Part shown: piece by piece, positions 9,265-17,078 of the stretch | How the letters are laid out: each line of letters starts with the position of its first letter | Numbering within the stretch: position 1 is the stretch's first letter | From: Tieghemiomyces parasiticus | Taxonomy: Eukaryota > Kickxellomycota > Dimargaritomycetes > Dimargaritales > Dimargaritaceae | Assembly: GCA_027575765.1 (NCBI GenBank) | Contig: JANBPT010000992.1 | Coordinates: 1-17,078, forward strand | Length of the DNA stretch: 17,078 nucleotides | Direction of reading: 5' to 3' | Program-made: the position numbers and the translations under genes | The notes under the pieces: generated by a model | Database searches by the model: none | What the model was told of the DNA's origin: nothing | What the model saw: only the letters and a program-made list of their open reading frames with translations

Positions 9265-11759
9265 ATGAACCTGCCCATGCTAGGGGTCGTCGAGCTCGAA
9301 GACCCCAGTGACTGGCCACTCACCGACCTCCGCCAGCTGGACGCCCATCTACGGTGCGGGATCTGCAAGGAGTTCTATACCGCCGCCGTTGCCGTAACCC
9401 CGTGCCTTCACCGCTTCTGCTCGCTCTGCGTCAGGCGATCCATTACCGCTGCCGCCAGTGGCCCGGCGGACACGAAGGCTGCCTGCCCTGCTTGCCGCGT
9501 ACCCATCGATAGTTCGTGTATCAAGGGGGATGCGCTATTGAATGAAATCGTGTCGGCGTTCCGACGGGGGAGGTAGGTTAGCATTGGGAGGCAGAGGGAG
9601 GGGTGAAAGGTCGAGATATTCATCATATTTAAGGTTTGGTCGGCGGTATTCCCCCCCTCCACAAATTACATCCGGTTAACCGAAACTTCAGTATCGTCTA
9701 TCCTAATTAACCATGGCTACAGAAAACAGCACCTGTACCTGATCCAGCGGGGCCTAAAGTATCAGGTCAGCCCACCGCCCTCGAGATTTGATGCGCCGCC
9801 TACTGAAACATCGTCACCCACCCGGAGGCCTGTCTCAAGTCGCCTGCACAACAAACGACAACGAAGCGTGTCTCCGACCACTGGATCTGACCGTTTCTCT
9901 AGTCAGCAACAACGTAGGTGTAGAAGTATTATATCGCGGCCAGCTCGACCAACGCATCCAGTCATCTGATATCTAACAGCGGAGAGAAACTCAAACCTTG
10001 CAATTTCCCTCCCTCCTTTTCTTTCCCCCCTCCCCCGACCTTTCGCTTCGCAGCCGTGCTGATTGACGACTCTAGTGATGACGGTGACGATGACTTTGTA
10101 TCACGTCCCCACTGGACCCCTCGTGCCGAGCGGACGGCCGCGAAGCCGACTCCGGCGGCCAACCTCGCTGAGTGTCCTAACTGCCAATGTTTTGTGGCCA
10201 CCAACCGCATCAACTCCCACCTGGATGAGTGCCTGGGCCTCAAGCCATCCGATCCGCGCCCGGCTTCGCAGCCCCCGTTCTCCACCTTGCGCCGTCCTAC
10301 CTCCAATACCACCAACCCGATCACCAAGCTCTTTCCCAGTCAATTCCACCGTGGACCTTTACCTGCCAGCAACGCCACGTTAGCCACTACGTTTAACACC
10401 CAGGAAACTGCTGACGGGAAGTATTCCCGACCGACTAAACTGGTCTACAGTATCATGACCGATAAACAGCTACGTAAGGCTCTTAAAGACCTGGGCCTGT
10501 CATCCCACGGGGATCGGCTTACCATGCAACGCCGTCACACCGAGTACCTCAATCTTTACCTCGCCAATGAAGATGCGCTCCAGCCTAAGCCGTTGGCCGA
10601 TGTGGTGGCCGCACTCAGGCGGTGGGAGCGGAAGTTGCCGAGCACTGGCCAAGGGTCGTCAGGAACGCAGGTCGAGGAACTGCCCGTAGTAGCCCTGTCG
10701 ACGCGTAGTCAGTCTAAGTCGAGCACTACGGAGGCACTGCCGGCCGAAGCAGCAGGGGTTCGCGATGAAGGATCCGGTGAGAATTTCAAGCGGCTAGTAG
10801 AGACTCTCAAGGCCCAGCGGCTACGCGAGCGGGAGGCCCGGGGTAGGGTGAAAGCGGCCGAACCGATCGTCCAAGTAACTCCACCGGAAACTGCCGACCC
10901 AGTGGCGCCCGCTCACGATGACACTATCAAAGAGCCGAGGCCAGTGGTGGTCACCCCCAAGGTACCCAATCAGCCTGAGCCTGGCCTCCGGCTACCACCC
11001 ACTTCGCCTACACCATATATACCCGCCCTACCCTCCGCCGCTAAAACTTCGTCACGGTTAACGGCCGAGCCCACCACCACCACCAATCGAGGCATAAACA
11101 ACTATGACGCTGCCTTCTCGGACGTTGAAGATGAGGCCTCCATGTTCGACTGCATGCCCTCTTGTTTATCCGCCGGCGACGCTTCCCCATGGCAGCGATC
11201 CGTCATTAACCACTCCCGATCGCCTTTATCATCGTCTGTACCACCCACTACCGTCGTCCCCGCCGCCGAGAGTCCGGAGACGCCCATTGAGGCGTTGTCC
11301 GCGAATGTGAGGGGGGTTATTGAGGATAATGCGGTTGCTGGGGTGACGCCGGGTTTTCCCCAACGGACACCCCGCCTGTATGACGGAAGGTCCGGTGGGT
11401 ACACGGAGGGGTCGGCTGATGACGTGAAGGGGGCGGGTATGGTAATACCCGATGCCAGCACCACGGTGTCTTCATGCTATCCTGCATCTGGCGAGCTCAT
11501 AATGATGGTCGGGACAGATACCTCACCAGCCGACGAGGTGGTTGCTAAAAACCGTGGCGCCCAGAGTCATGGGTTGTTAACCGTGGTACCGCTCAAACCC
11601 TGCGAGAAGACGGAGATTGAGTCACCGGTGTCATCTGATGTGCATCATGTGCAGGCTTGGGAGGACCCGACCGGGCTGATTGAAGCTGACCGGGCGGAGA
11701 AAAGATTCGGCTCACCGCCGCCGGCACCGGTCCGGCGATCGCGACGATTGCAAAAGTAA
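9265..11759 (+). CDS. RAD18: Rad18 E3 ubiquitin ligase (post-replication repair), three exons
   Basis: Exons 9265-9572, 9723-9913 and 10054-11759 join in frame to 734 residues. The introns start GTAGGTTA and GTAGGTGT, contain CTAAT/CTAAC branch sites, and end in CAG. Domains: a RING finger (Cys31, Cys34, Cys47, His49, Cys52, Cys55, Cys74, Cys77); a UBZ4-type ubiquitin-binding finger (Cys207, Cys210, His222, Cys226); a SAP DNA-binding motif at about 296-340 (MTDKQLRKALKDLGL); and LRRWER (354-359), the start of the Rad6-binding region. With Rad6, Rad18 monoubiquitinates PCNA at stalled forks, opening translesion synthesis and error-free bypass. It acts in the nucleus. Residues 360-734 form an unusually long, apparently disordered Ser/Thr/Pro-rich tail ending in basic RRSRRLQK; yeast and human proteins are under 500 residues. 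Exon 2 encodes a mostly low-complexity linker, so its borders are the least certain part. Confidence 0.93.
9573..9722 (+). other. RAD18 intron 1
   Basis: The 5' site is GTAGGT. The frame would meet a TAG at once if unspliced. The branch site CTAAT lies near 9701, and the 3' AG at 9721-9722. The split codon AG|A gives Arg103 and continues into KQHLYLIQRG, like the helix that follows the RING in Rad18. Confidence 0.75.
9914..10053 (+). other. RAD18 intron 2
   Basis: The 5' site is GTAGGTGT, with a CTAAC branch site near 9973. A long C/T tract leads to CAG at 10051-10053. Splicing joins C|CC (Pro167) and puts the acidic VLIDDSSDDGDD segment and the UBZ finger in frame with the RING exon. Confidence 0.75.
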
Positions 11760-11794
11760 GGTCGGCGTATCGTTGATTTTTACTCATTAAAGGC

Positions 11795-13150
11795 GGCTGT
11801 AAACATTACTTTTTTTCTATTAAAAAGCAACTACAACTTAAATGGGCGATTCAATAATCTCCACGCCAAGCATAATTTGAGATCAATAATACTGGTTTAG
11901 TAAATGAAACTTTGGAGTGACTTGACGGGGATTCTAATGGTATAAACCATTGAGAGCCAGACCACTTCTCGTTTAATAATCCGCCTTTTTTTAACTCTTT
12001 AGCATGACAACTGCTGAAACACCATCCTCCATCCCGCATAAATTTACCCACCGTGATGCGCGGGTATTCGTATATTATTATTATTCTTCCAAGGGCCACA
12101 AGGCAGTTTCCATTTTAGCCGAATCTGCTTCCCTACAGGGCTTGGCAGTCCTCCTTAATCATACCACCGCCAACAGGTGGCTGACTCGTTTTTTGGCGCT
12201 AGTCACTACTCCCTTGAAATTCTTGGTTTAGCTGCCCATCAGATGATATTGGTAAACTTAACGGGGCTGTACTTCTGGAACCGTTGGAGGGTGACCCTCA
12301 ACTGACTGCTGAGCAATTAGGCCATGCCTGCTACAATCCCTCTGCTACTAGGTACAGAGTCTTGTGCAGGGACCTGGCGCTGTGTAGCTATTTCAATCGC
12401 TGGACCCACCCCCCCTCTCCACATCCTCACCAACGACCGGCACCACCAGCGGGTACGTTTTGCCCACCGAATTACTGGAGGAGTTCAATGGGGCCAATGA
12501 CTATCTACTGAACTCCATTGTCATAAGTAACGAGGCATGGGCATACCTTCATGATCCACCTGCTGGCTTTTGTCGCTGGAGGTGGTGCTCCAAAGCTGGC
12601 CCTGTTGAAACCTAGACCCGCGGGGGCCGTACCACATCCAAGGTGATGCTGCCAGTTTATTATAAACCAGACGCGGCCTATTACACCTGGGCGCTGAGTC
12701 TCCCAATGGCAAGGTCTCCACCAACCCCTACATAGAGTATGGGTGGGAGTCCATGTATCAGGCCAGAGAAAAGGCCCTAGGAAGTTGTCATCACCCTCCC
12801 GCCACGGCTCTACCACAATAATGCGCCACCACATTGTGTTGCAGCTACTCATGCCTACACGTTTGGTTTTAGAGTGAAATTTCTGCCAGTTCTTCCCTCT
12901 GGACCTGACCTAGCCCCCTGCGATTTCCGGCTGTCCAGGTATATATAACGGCGGCTGCGCAGAGAGAAGTGCATCTAACTGTGAACCGTCGTGGGCGCCG
13001 GGGAATCAAAGCTGGCCAGATTCCAGCCAAGGGACTTAAAAGCTTACTTTGATAGCTGGATAGAAAATGCCCACCAAGCGGCACAGGGTGGTGAGGATTA
13101 TTATATAATAAATATCATTTAGGGTTTGTGGAGACCTGATCTTTACAGAC
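11795..13150 (+). mobile_element. Degenerate mariner-type transposon (Tc1/mariner superfamily)
   Basis: The element spans about 1.36 kb, the usual mariner size, with one transposase pseudogene on the + strand. Putative terminal inverted repeats are weak: 11795-11808 (GGCTGTAAACATTA) matches the reverse complement of 13137-13150 (GTCTGTAAAGATCA) at 11 of 14 positions. No clear TA target duplication is visible, so the exact ends are tentative. The stretch is more AT-rich than the genes on either side. It fills nearly all of the gap between the RAD18 stop and the convergent methyltransferase stop. Confidence 0.6.
12004..13122 (+). pseudogene. Broken mariner (DD34D) transposase
   Basis: Homology to mariner transposases runs through all three frames in the right order, so the copy is dead. 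The N-terminal helix-turn-helix (ARVFVYYYYS..., TTANRWLTRF) ends at a frameshift in a T6 run (12189-12194). The sequence continues as HYSLEILG in a second frame, then LEGDPQLTAEQLG in a third. After a C-rich run it resumes as LHILTNDRHHQRVRFAHR, then LLEEFNGANDYLLNSIV. The first catalytic motif reads SNEAWAYLHDP (12526-12558); the second reads HNNAPPH (from 12814); the third is LPSGPDLAPCDF with Asp at 12922-12924. Motifs two and three keep exact DD34D spacing. The first two catalytic Asp codons are now Asn (AAC at 12529, AAT at 12817). The C-terminus (YFDSWIENAHQAAQGGEDYY) ends at 13122. Confidence 0.88.
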
Positions 13151-13166
13151 TTTTTTTTATATAACT

Positions 13167-14855
13167 TCAACATGGCTTGCGTAGCCGAGCCACAAAGAAC
13201 CCCGAAGTTCGCGTCTCGATAGGGTTGAATCTCACCGCGTATTGTAACCGCAGGTCGGTTAACGGACGTGGGTTGAACGTAGCGCAGTGAGGAACGGCTT
13301 CTAATGAGGCTCCCGGACAGCGCGCCAGGAACCAAAGGAGGACGTCTTCGTTCTGAGCCCGGGTTAGACTGCAGGTGCTATAGACCAAGATGCCACCAGG
13401 CTTGAGTTGGCGCCAGCCGTTGAGTAGCAGGGTGCGCTGCAGTGGCAAGTGGAAAAATAGATTGAAATTAAAAAGGTAGTCAACAGTGGTCGGGCATAGC
13501 TGGGCGATGATCCTAGGTTTAGAGACCTAATGAATCTCAATAATAATTTACCTGCAATACTGCCAAACAGTTAAGTCGTTCTGGGTCCAGGAACTGGGTC
13601 TCGAATTTATCCCACCCCCACGTGTCGTACTGTGACAGATGACAAGAACGAAAAGATGAAGTGAAAGTTCGATCGACGTGTTGGGGAGTTAGTCAGGGCC
13701 ATTAAATCAATGAGGTCAGCCGATTTCAAGGCGGGTTGTGAACTGCGGTCGTCCCAGTGGCCCTACCTTGCGAATGTGGGCGATGGAGCCGTCATGGGTG
13801 CCTAAGGGTGCAAGCGGTCAGGGGGAGGGCGGATGCAATTCAGTTGGGGCTACGGCCATCTTATGTATAAGTAGCGAGGTCGATGTATTCGTTTATGCCA
13901 AGGTAGCTCTATCAACTTACATTCGGCGTCGACAATAACCTGTATCGACCACAATCATAAGAATAGTAGAGAAAGTGTTTATACATATATGTTAGTCGTT
14001 ACCCCTTCGGCCCACCATTCCCAATATTACCTGGTTGGAACCTACCGAGATGCAGCTAATTCACCTTACCTTATCATAGAGGGTTGTGGCCGACTGCGAA
14101 TTTTCGAAGCGAAGCAGCCGTGGGGCGTGGAATGGTTTGCGCCACGGCCTACGGGTCTCATCCACCCCGCCTGTATCCTTGGGTGGACCGGGCCTTCGCC
14201 ACGCTGGTACGGGGGCCGGGGCATCAAATGTGGTACCGTCGGCCGCAAACAGCCTGACATTATCATGTCGGTACTTGCGTACGAGGGACCGACAGGTGGC
14301 CAGTCTCGCCTCCGATACATCCACCCCAGTGACGGTGCCACCGCCATTACGAGCATCATGACCAGTCGACGAGCTTCTATCTTCGCCAATGCCCCTGGGT
14401 CGCATGAGGTCGGCTAGCATGCACAGCTTGGCCCCGGGCGCACAACATAAATCCAGTACGTGGTCATCGGGTTGGACCTCGAGGGCCAACACGGCGATCC
14501 CCGAGGTCACGTCGATGCCGTAAAGGTCGCCGACCTGGTAACCCGCAGTTTGGGAAAGCCTCACATCCTGGTCGTCGTTACCAAGTGGTTCAACCGACCA
14601 GAACCCCGGGACGCCGTCGACGGCGGTGACGGTGGCATTGAGCTGGCTGGCGACAGCGGTGCTGAGACTCGCGGACTGGGCTGCGGTGAGGTGTGCGGCA
14701 GTGCGGTAGTAGCGGTGGGGGCGGTACTGCCGACGGCACTGGTCGTAGAGATCAGTGGGGAGGTCGTGGGCTCGGAGAAAGGCAAGGAAACTGGCTGGGA
14801 GGTCCGAAGTAGGGGTGGCCTCAGGGATGTCGGACGGTGCAGTCGGGTCGGCCAT
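13167..14855 (-). CDS. NOL1/NOP2/Sun-family RNA (cytosine-5) methyltransferase, five exons
   Basis: Exons 14855-14070, 13939-13921 (19 bases), 13801-13767, 13629-13552 and 13436-13167 join in frame to 395 residues. The start is the ATG in a GCCACCATGG context. The SAM-binding motif is VLDLCCAPGAK (133-143), with a second acidic motif GVDVSEARL (177-185) and ADGTTFD (205-211). Motif IV is VIVDAECTHDGS (263-274), with Cys269 where the family usually has DAPC. Motif VI is GILVYSTCSLTRAQNEDV, with catalytic-type Cys328. Enzymes of this fold transfer a methyl group from S-adenosylmethionine to C5 of cytosine in rRNA or tRNA. Which RNA is modified cannot be told. It is not one of the canonical DAPCSG members (Nop2, Trm4), but a divergent group with DAECTHDGS. 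The gene is head-to-head with the PRCC gene and convergent with RAD18. Confidence 0.88.
13921..13939 (-). other. 19-base microexon of the methyltransferase
   Basis: The flanking signals read ...ATACAG| before and |GTAAGTTG after. It encodes VIVDAE and the first base of the Cys269 codon; the next exon supplies GC. Leaving it out would remove the acidic part of motif IV and shift the frame. The introns on each side are 130 bases (with CTAAC) and 119 bases. Confidence 0.82.
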
Positions 14856-15151
14856 GGTGGCAAAAAAGGACAAGAGGTGCGGTGAAGTGAGGGTTGGACA
14901 GGCCAGGGTGGTTACCAGGCTACCTGAAGGGGGGAGACGTTACAGTCTCAATGTGCCAGCTCGCCACATGGGCCAACTCGAACCTCACATATCCACAACG
15001 AGAGAACTGCTTTGTGTCTGTGCTAGGCTAAGACCCGTCTTTTCATTGCTGTGCCCAAGCTGGCTCAGTCTATTTTTTCTGTTACTCTTTGACACATTTC
15101 CCCATCCCCCGCTTTACCACTTCGGGACCATTACGTATTTAGTTTCTATTC
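14856..15151. promoter_or_regulatory. Divergent promoter between the methyltransferase and PRCC genes
   Basis: The two start codons point away from each other across 296 bases, so both leaders and promoters must fit here. The PRCC side (about 15055-15150) is a T/C-rich tract, like the RAD18 leader. No consensus TATA box was recognised. Confidence 0.6.
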
Positions 15152-16368
15152 ATGTCGCTCGTCCCGGAATACGATTCTGACGCTACAAGCGGGTCCGATG
15201 CTGAAGTGGAGCCAATGCCCGTTTTAACCAACCCGGCCGTCGCTCCCGCGGACGCTAGCTCACCACAGCTCAGTCCACCACCTGCTGTCCACGGGTCTGA
15301 CCACCAAGCAAGCGGGGACGAGAAAGAGGACGGGGACCGAGGTGAAGGCGAAAGCAAAGGAAAGGAGGAGGACTATGAAAACGAGGGCCCAGCCGCCAAG
15401 GCTCGCAAAATCAACTCGGGTCTCCGCTCGGTCGCCTCCTCCACCGGTGGAGGCCTCGCTGGTCTACTTTCGCTTCTTCCTGCGCCCAAAAGTGTCGTAC
15501 TCGGCCCCGGGCCCTCCCATGCCATGCCCGCTATCGGTCTGGCCGCGCCTCGGACGACGGTAACCAGTGCCCCTCGCGTGTTGGGACCAGCAAGCAGCGA
15601 CAGTCAGGATCGCTCTAGTATCGTAAGCTCGTCGATTGGTCCGCAACGATATGACCCTGCTGTGAGAATACACGACCCGTCAGCAACCTGTCCTGCCGAG
15701 TACACAACGGCGACTGCCGACCGCACTTCAGCTGAATCGTACCCGTACGCCACGGTAGACCCGGCGGCCTATCAGTATGACTACACCGCCTACTACAATG
15801 GTGCTTATCCAGGCCATGGGTACGACCAGACGGCCATCGCCGCGCCAGCAACCAATGATACTGCCGCCGACTTTAGCCTAGATGACGAAGCGGTAAGTTT
15901 CAGTGTACTTCGCTAAGGCGTTTCACTATAAATGTGCTTTCCCTTCGTGGGTATGTATCTTATTCCCTCCCCAGCCCTCTTGATCTAACATTCACCAACC
16001 TCCTCCGAAACCTATACATCTTGTCCCTAATCTCATTGCCACACTAGCTTCGCAAAATGGGCGGCCGACGGGCCCTCCGCGCCGGGGTCAAGCTCCAAGA
16101 CATTTCGCAAACCGCTCAACTCCACAACGCCACAACCCATTCGCCGGCCTTTCAAGCCTCCGCACCACCCGTCGGTGGCCAAGCTTCTGCGTCGTCATCT
16201 GGAACAACCACAGCTCCAGACCACCTCAAGCCATCCCAGATGCAGAAACGCAAGAACAACATCATGAGCTTGGCATTCCAATCCGTGGAGAACGAGACCA
16301 AAATCAAAGAACTGTATGCGTCCGGTCGGCAGAGTAAGCGGGAGACCCAAGGCAAGTATGGGTTCTAG
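15152..16368 (+). CDS. PRCC-family nuclear protein (mitotic checkpoint/splicing-associated), two exons
   Basis: Exons 15152-15892 and 16048-16368 give 353 residues. The C-terminal domain is the family hallmark: MQKRKNNIMSLAFQSVENE, then ELYASGRQSKRETQGKYGF at the very end, matching the terminal block of human PRCC. Other PRCC-like features are the acidic N-terminus (LVPEYDSDATSGSDAE), the central GLLSLLPAPK motif (105-113) and an acidic/Gly stretch at 50-80. A Tyr-rich segment (197-224) is low-complexity. Human PRCC is nuclear, associates with splicing factors and binds MAD2B; the fungal role is inferred to be nuclear. The intron has GTAAGT, CTAAC/CTAAT and TAG signals. Without splicing, the frame stops after VSFSVLR and loses the conserved domain. 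Confidence 0.9.
15893..16047 (+). other. PRCC-gene intron
   Basis: It has a perfect GTAAGT donor, a CTAAC near 15984, a second CTAAT near 16027, and an acceptor CACTAG ending at 16047. It is phase 0, joining DDEA to LRKMGGRRALRAG. Confidence 0.8.
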
Positions 16369-16940
16369 ATATGCGGTGTCCGTGTGGTACGGAATTCATG
16401 GAGCTGGGTAGCTGTTTTCTTTTTTTGACTTGACAGGATGTGCTTGTATATTAAAATGAATCAAGTCGTTGATTAGGTTTTTTAAAACTTAAAATGCGTA
16501 CCCTCGCTTGCCGTCCGTGGGGTATAGGATAACGGCACCCAACGATGATCAGTAACTATGACTTGAGGTCAACAGTTCTCCACGACACCAGCCGCAGGAC
16601 TGCCTAACAAAATTACGGCCGACACGACTTATATAGCCTCGTTGTTGGTCTAAAGTTCGCAAGGCGGCCTGTCCAATCCCTCTCACTAAACGGCAACGGA
16701 CTATGACTCATGCTTCGTTTACCCGGCCCTGTTTGTTACGAACATATTTTTTCGCCTAACCATTATTACAGCCTCGATCATACCGTGGGCTTGTCCAACA
16801 GGCCACTTGGCCTGTCCAAGCCTAAGCAGGACGCCCATTTCACCTACCCGACGTCCGCACTGTCCCTCATTCCCAGCCCCATTGATGAGTTTCGCCCTTG
16901 TTTATATCAGACTTGCACTCCACCTACCCACGACCGCGCC
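16369..16940. promoter_or_regulatory. Intergenic region with repeated GG(C/T)CTGTCCAA-like word and palindrome
   Basis: The first part is presumably the 3' end of the PRCC transcript (T-rich at 16420-16436, AT-rich at 16447-16497). Upstream of the next gene an 11-base word recurs on the + strand: GGCCTGTCCAA at 16666-16676 and 16809-16819, and GGCTTGTCCAA at 16788-16798. A perfect inverted repeat, ACAGGCCA-CT-TGGCCTGT, spans 16798-16815 and overlaps the last two copies. TATA-like TTATATA lies near 16629 and TTTATAT near 16901. Confidence 0.45.
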
Positions 16941-17078
16941 ATGTCCTTGTCCAGACTCTGCCTCCGTCGGTTCCACATGGGGCAGGTACTCCGCGGACCC
17001 CCTCAGGTCCCGCAGCTCTACCTTCAGGTCCTTCAAGCGTTCCCCAGCCAGCGTGAAGCCCAGCAGTTCCTCCGGCGA
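16941..17078 (+). CDS. Start of a probable mitochondrial protein (possibly acetylglutamate kinase/synthase type), truncated by window
   Basis: An ATG opens a frame of 46 codons with no stop before the window ends. The first 19 or so residues (MSLSRLCLRRFHMGQVLRG) look like a mitochondrial presequence: Arg, Ser and Leu with no acidic residues. They are followed by PQLYLQVLQAFPSQREAQQF. The ...PS.REA..FL+R pattern recalls the segment before the kinase domain in fungal N-acetylglutamate kinase/synthase (Arg5,6, Arg2), where a KREV/KREA..YL motif occurs. Too little is visible for a firm call, and another mitochondrial protein is possible. Pyrimidine-rich DNA precedes the ATG, as in the other genes. 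Confidence 0.4.
   Translation, partial: MSLSRLCLRRFHMGQVLRGPPQVPQLYLQVLQAFPSQREAQQFLRR

Noticed and set aside
10101..10349. Antisense frames within RAD18
   Set aside because: Shadows of the UBZ/linker coding sequence.
11772..13169. Longer inverted repeat for the mariner, extending outward to GTTGA at both ends
   Set aside because: It needs a 2-base gap and many mismatches, and the right copy would overlap the methyltransferase stop codon. Only the shorter 14-base pair is reported.
14460..14885. 141-codon + strand frame opposite the methyltransferase exon 1
   Set aside because: The minus strand carries clear SAM-methyltransferase motifs with matching splice sites; the + frame has none.
1..17078. 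CRISPR array, tRNA or rRNA genes, bacterial operon features
   Set aside because: No direct-repeat array, no tRNA T-arm-like sequence with a fitting fold and no rRNA core sequence were seen. Spliced genes show the DNA is eukaryotic.

Overview
The window reads as nuclear DNA of a fungus. Genes are broken by short introns (about 120-155 bases) with GT..AG ends and CTAAC/CTAAT branch sites. One gene is a Rax2-type cortical polarity marker, a family known from fungi. Coding DNA is GC-rich and promoters are pyrimidine-rich on the coding strand. The Rax2 protein carries an SH3 domain at its tail, and a mariner-type transposon relic is present. An early-diverging fungus (Zoopagomycota-like) is my guess, but the lineage is not proven by what I can see.

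Layout. (1) 1-5294, minus: a giant Rax2-like membrane protein, cut by the window edge inside its SH3 domain. (2) 5295-9264: about 4 kb without a convincing intact gene. The first 1.8 kb is strongly purine-rich on the + strand, i.e. pyrimidine-rich upstream of the Rax2 gene. At about 7870-8640 (minus) lies what looks like a decayed Ty3/gypsy-type integrase. (3) 9265-11759, plus: RAD18, the DNA-damage-tolerance ubiquitin ligase, in three exons, with an MluI cell-cycle box about 150 bases upstream. (4) 11760-13166: a dead mariner (DD34D) transposon almost exactly filling the gap between two convergent genes. (5) 13167-14855, minus: a five-exon NOL1/NOP2/Sun-family RNA cytosine-5 methyltransferase whose catalytic motif is carried by a 19-base microexon. 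(6) 14856-15151: a 296-base head-to-head promoter. (7) 15152-16368, plus: a PRCC-family nuclear protein in two exons. (8) 16369-16940: an intergenic/promoter stretch with a repeated GG(C/T)CTGTCCAA-like word and an 18-base palindrome. (9) 16941-17078, plus: the start of a probable mitochondrial protein, running off the window.

The genes do not form one pathway: polarity (Rax2), DNA damage tolerance (Rad18), RNA modification (NSUN-type) and a splicing/nuclear factor (PRCC). I found no cluster that looks like a new multi-gene system. The most unusual points are the Rax2-SH3 architecture, the microexon that splits the catalytic cysteine codon of the methyltransferase, and the mariner copy whose first two catalytic aspartates have both become asparagine.
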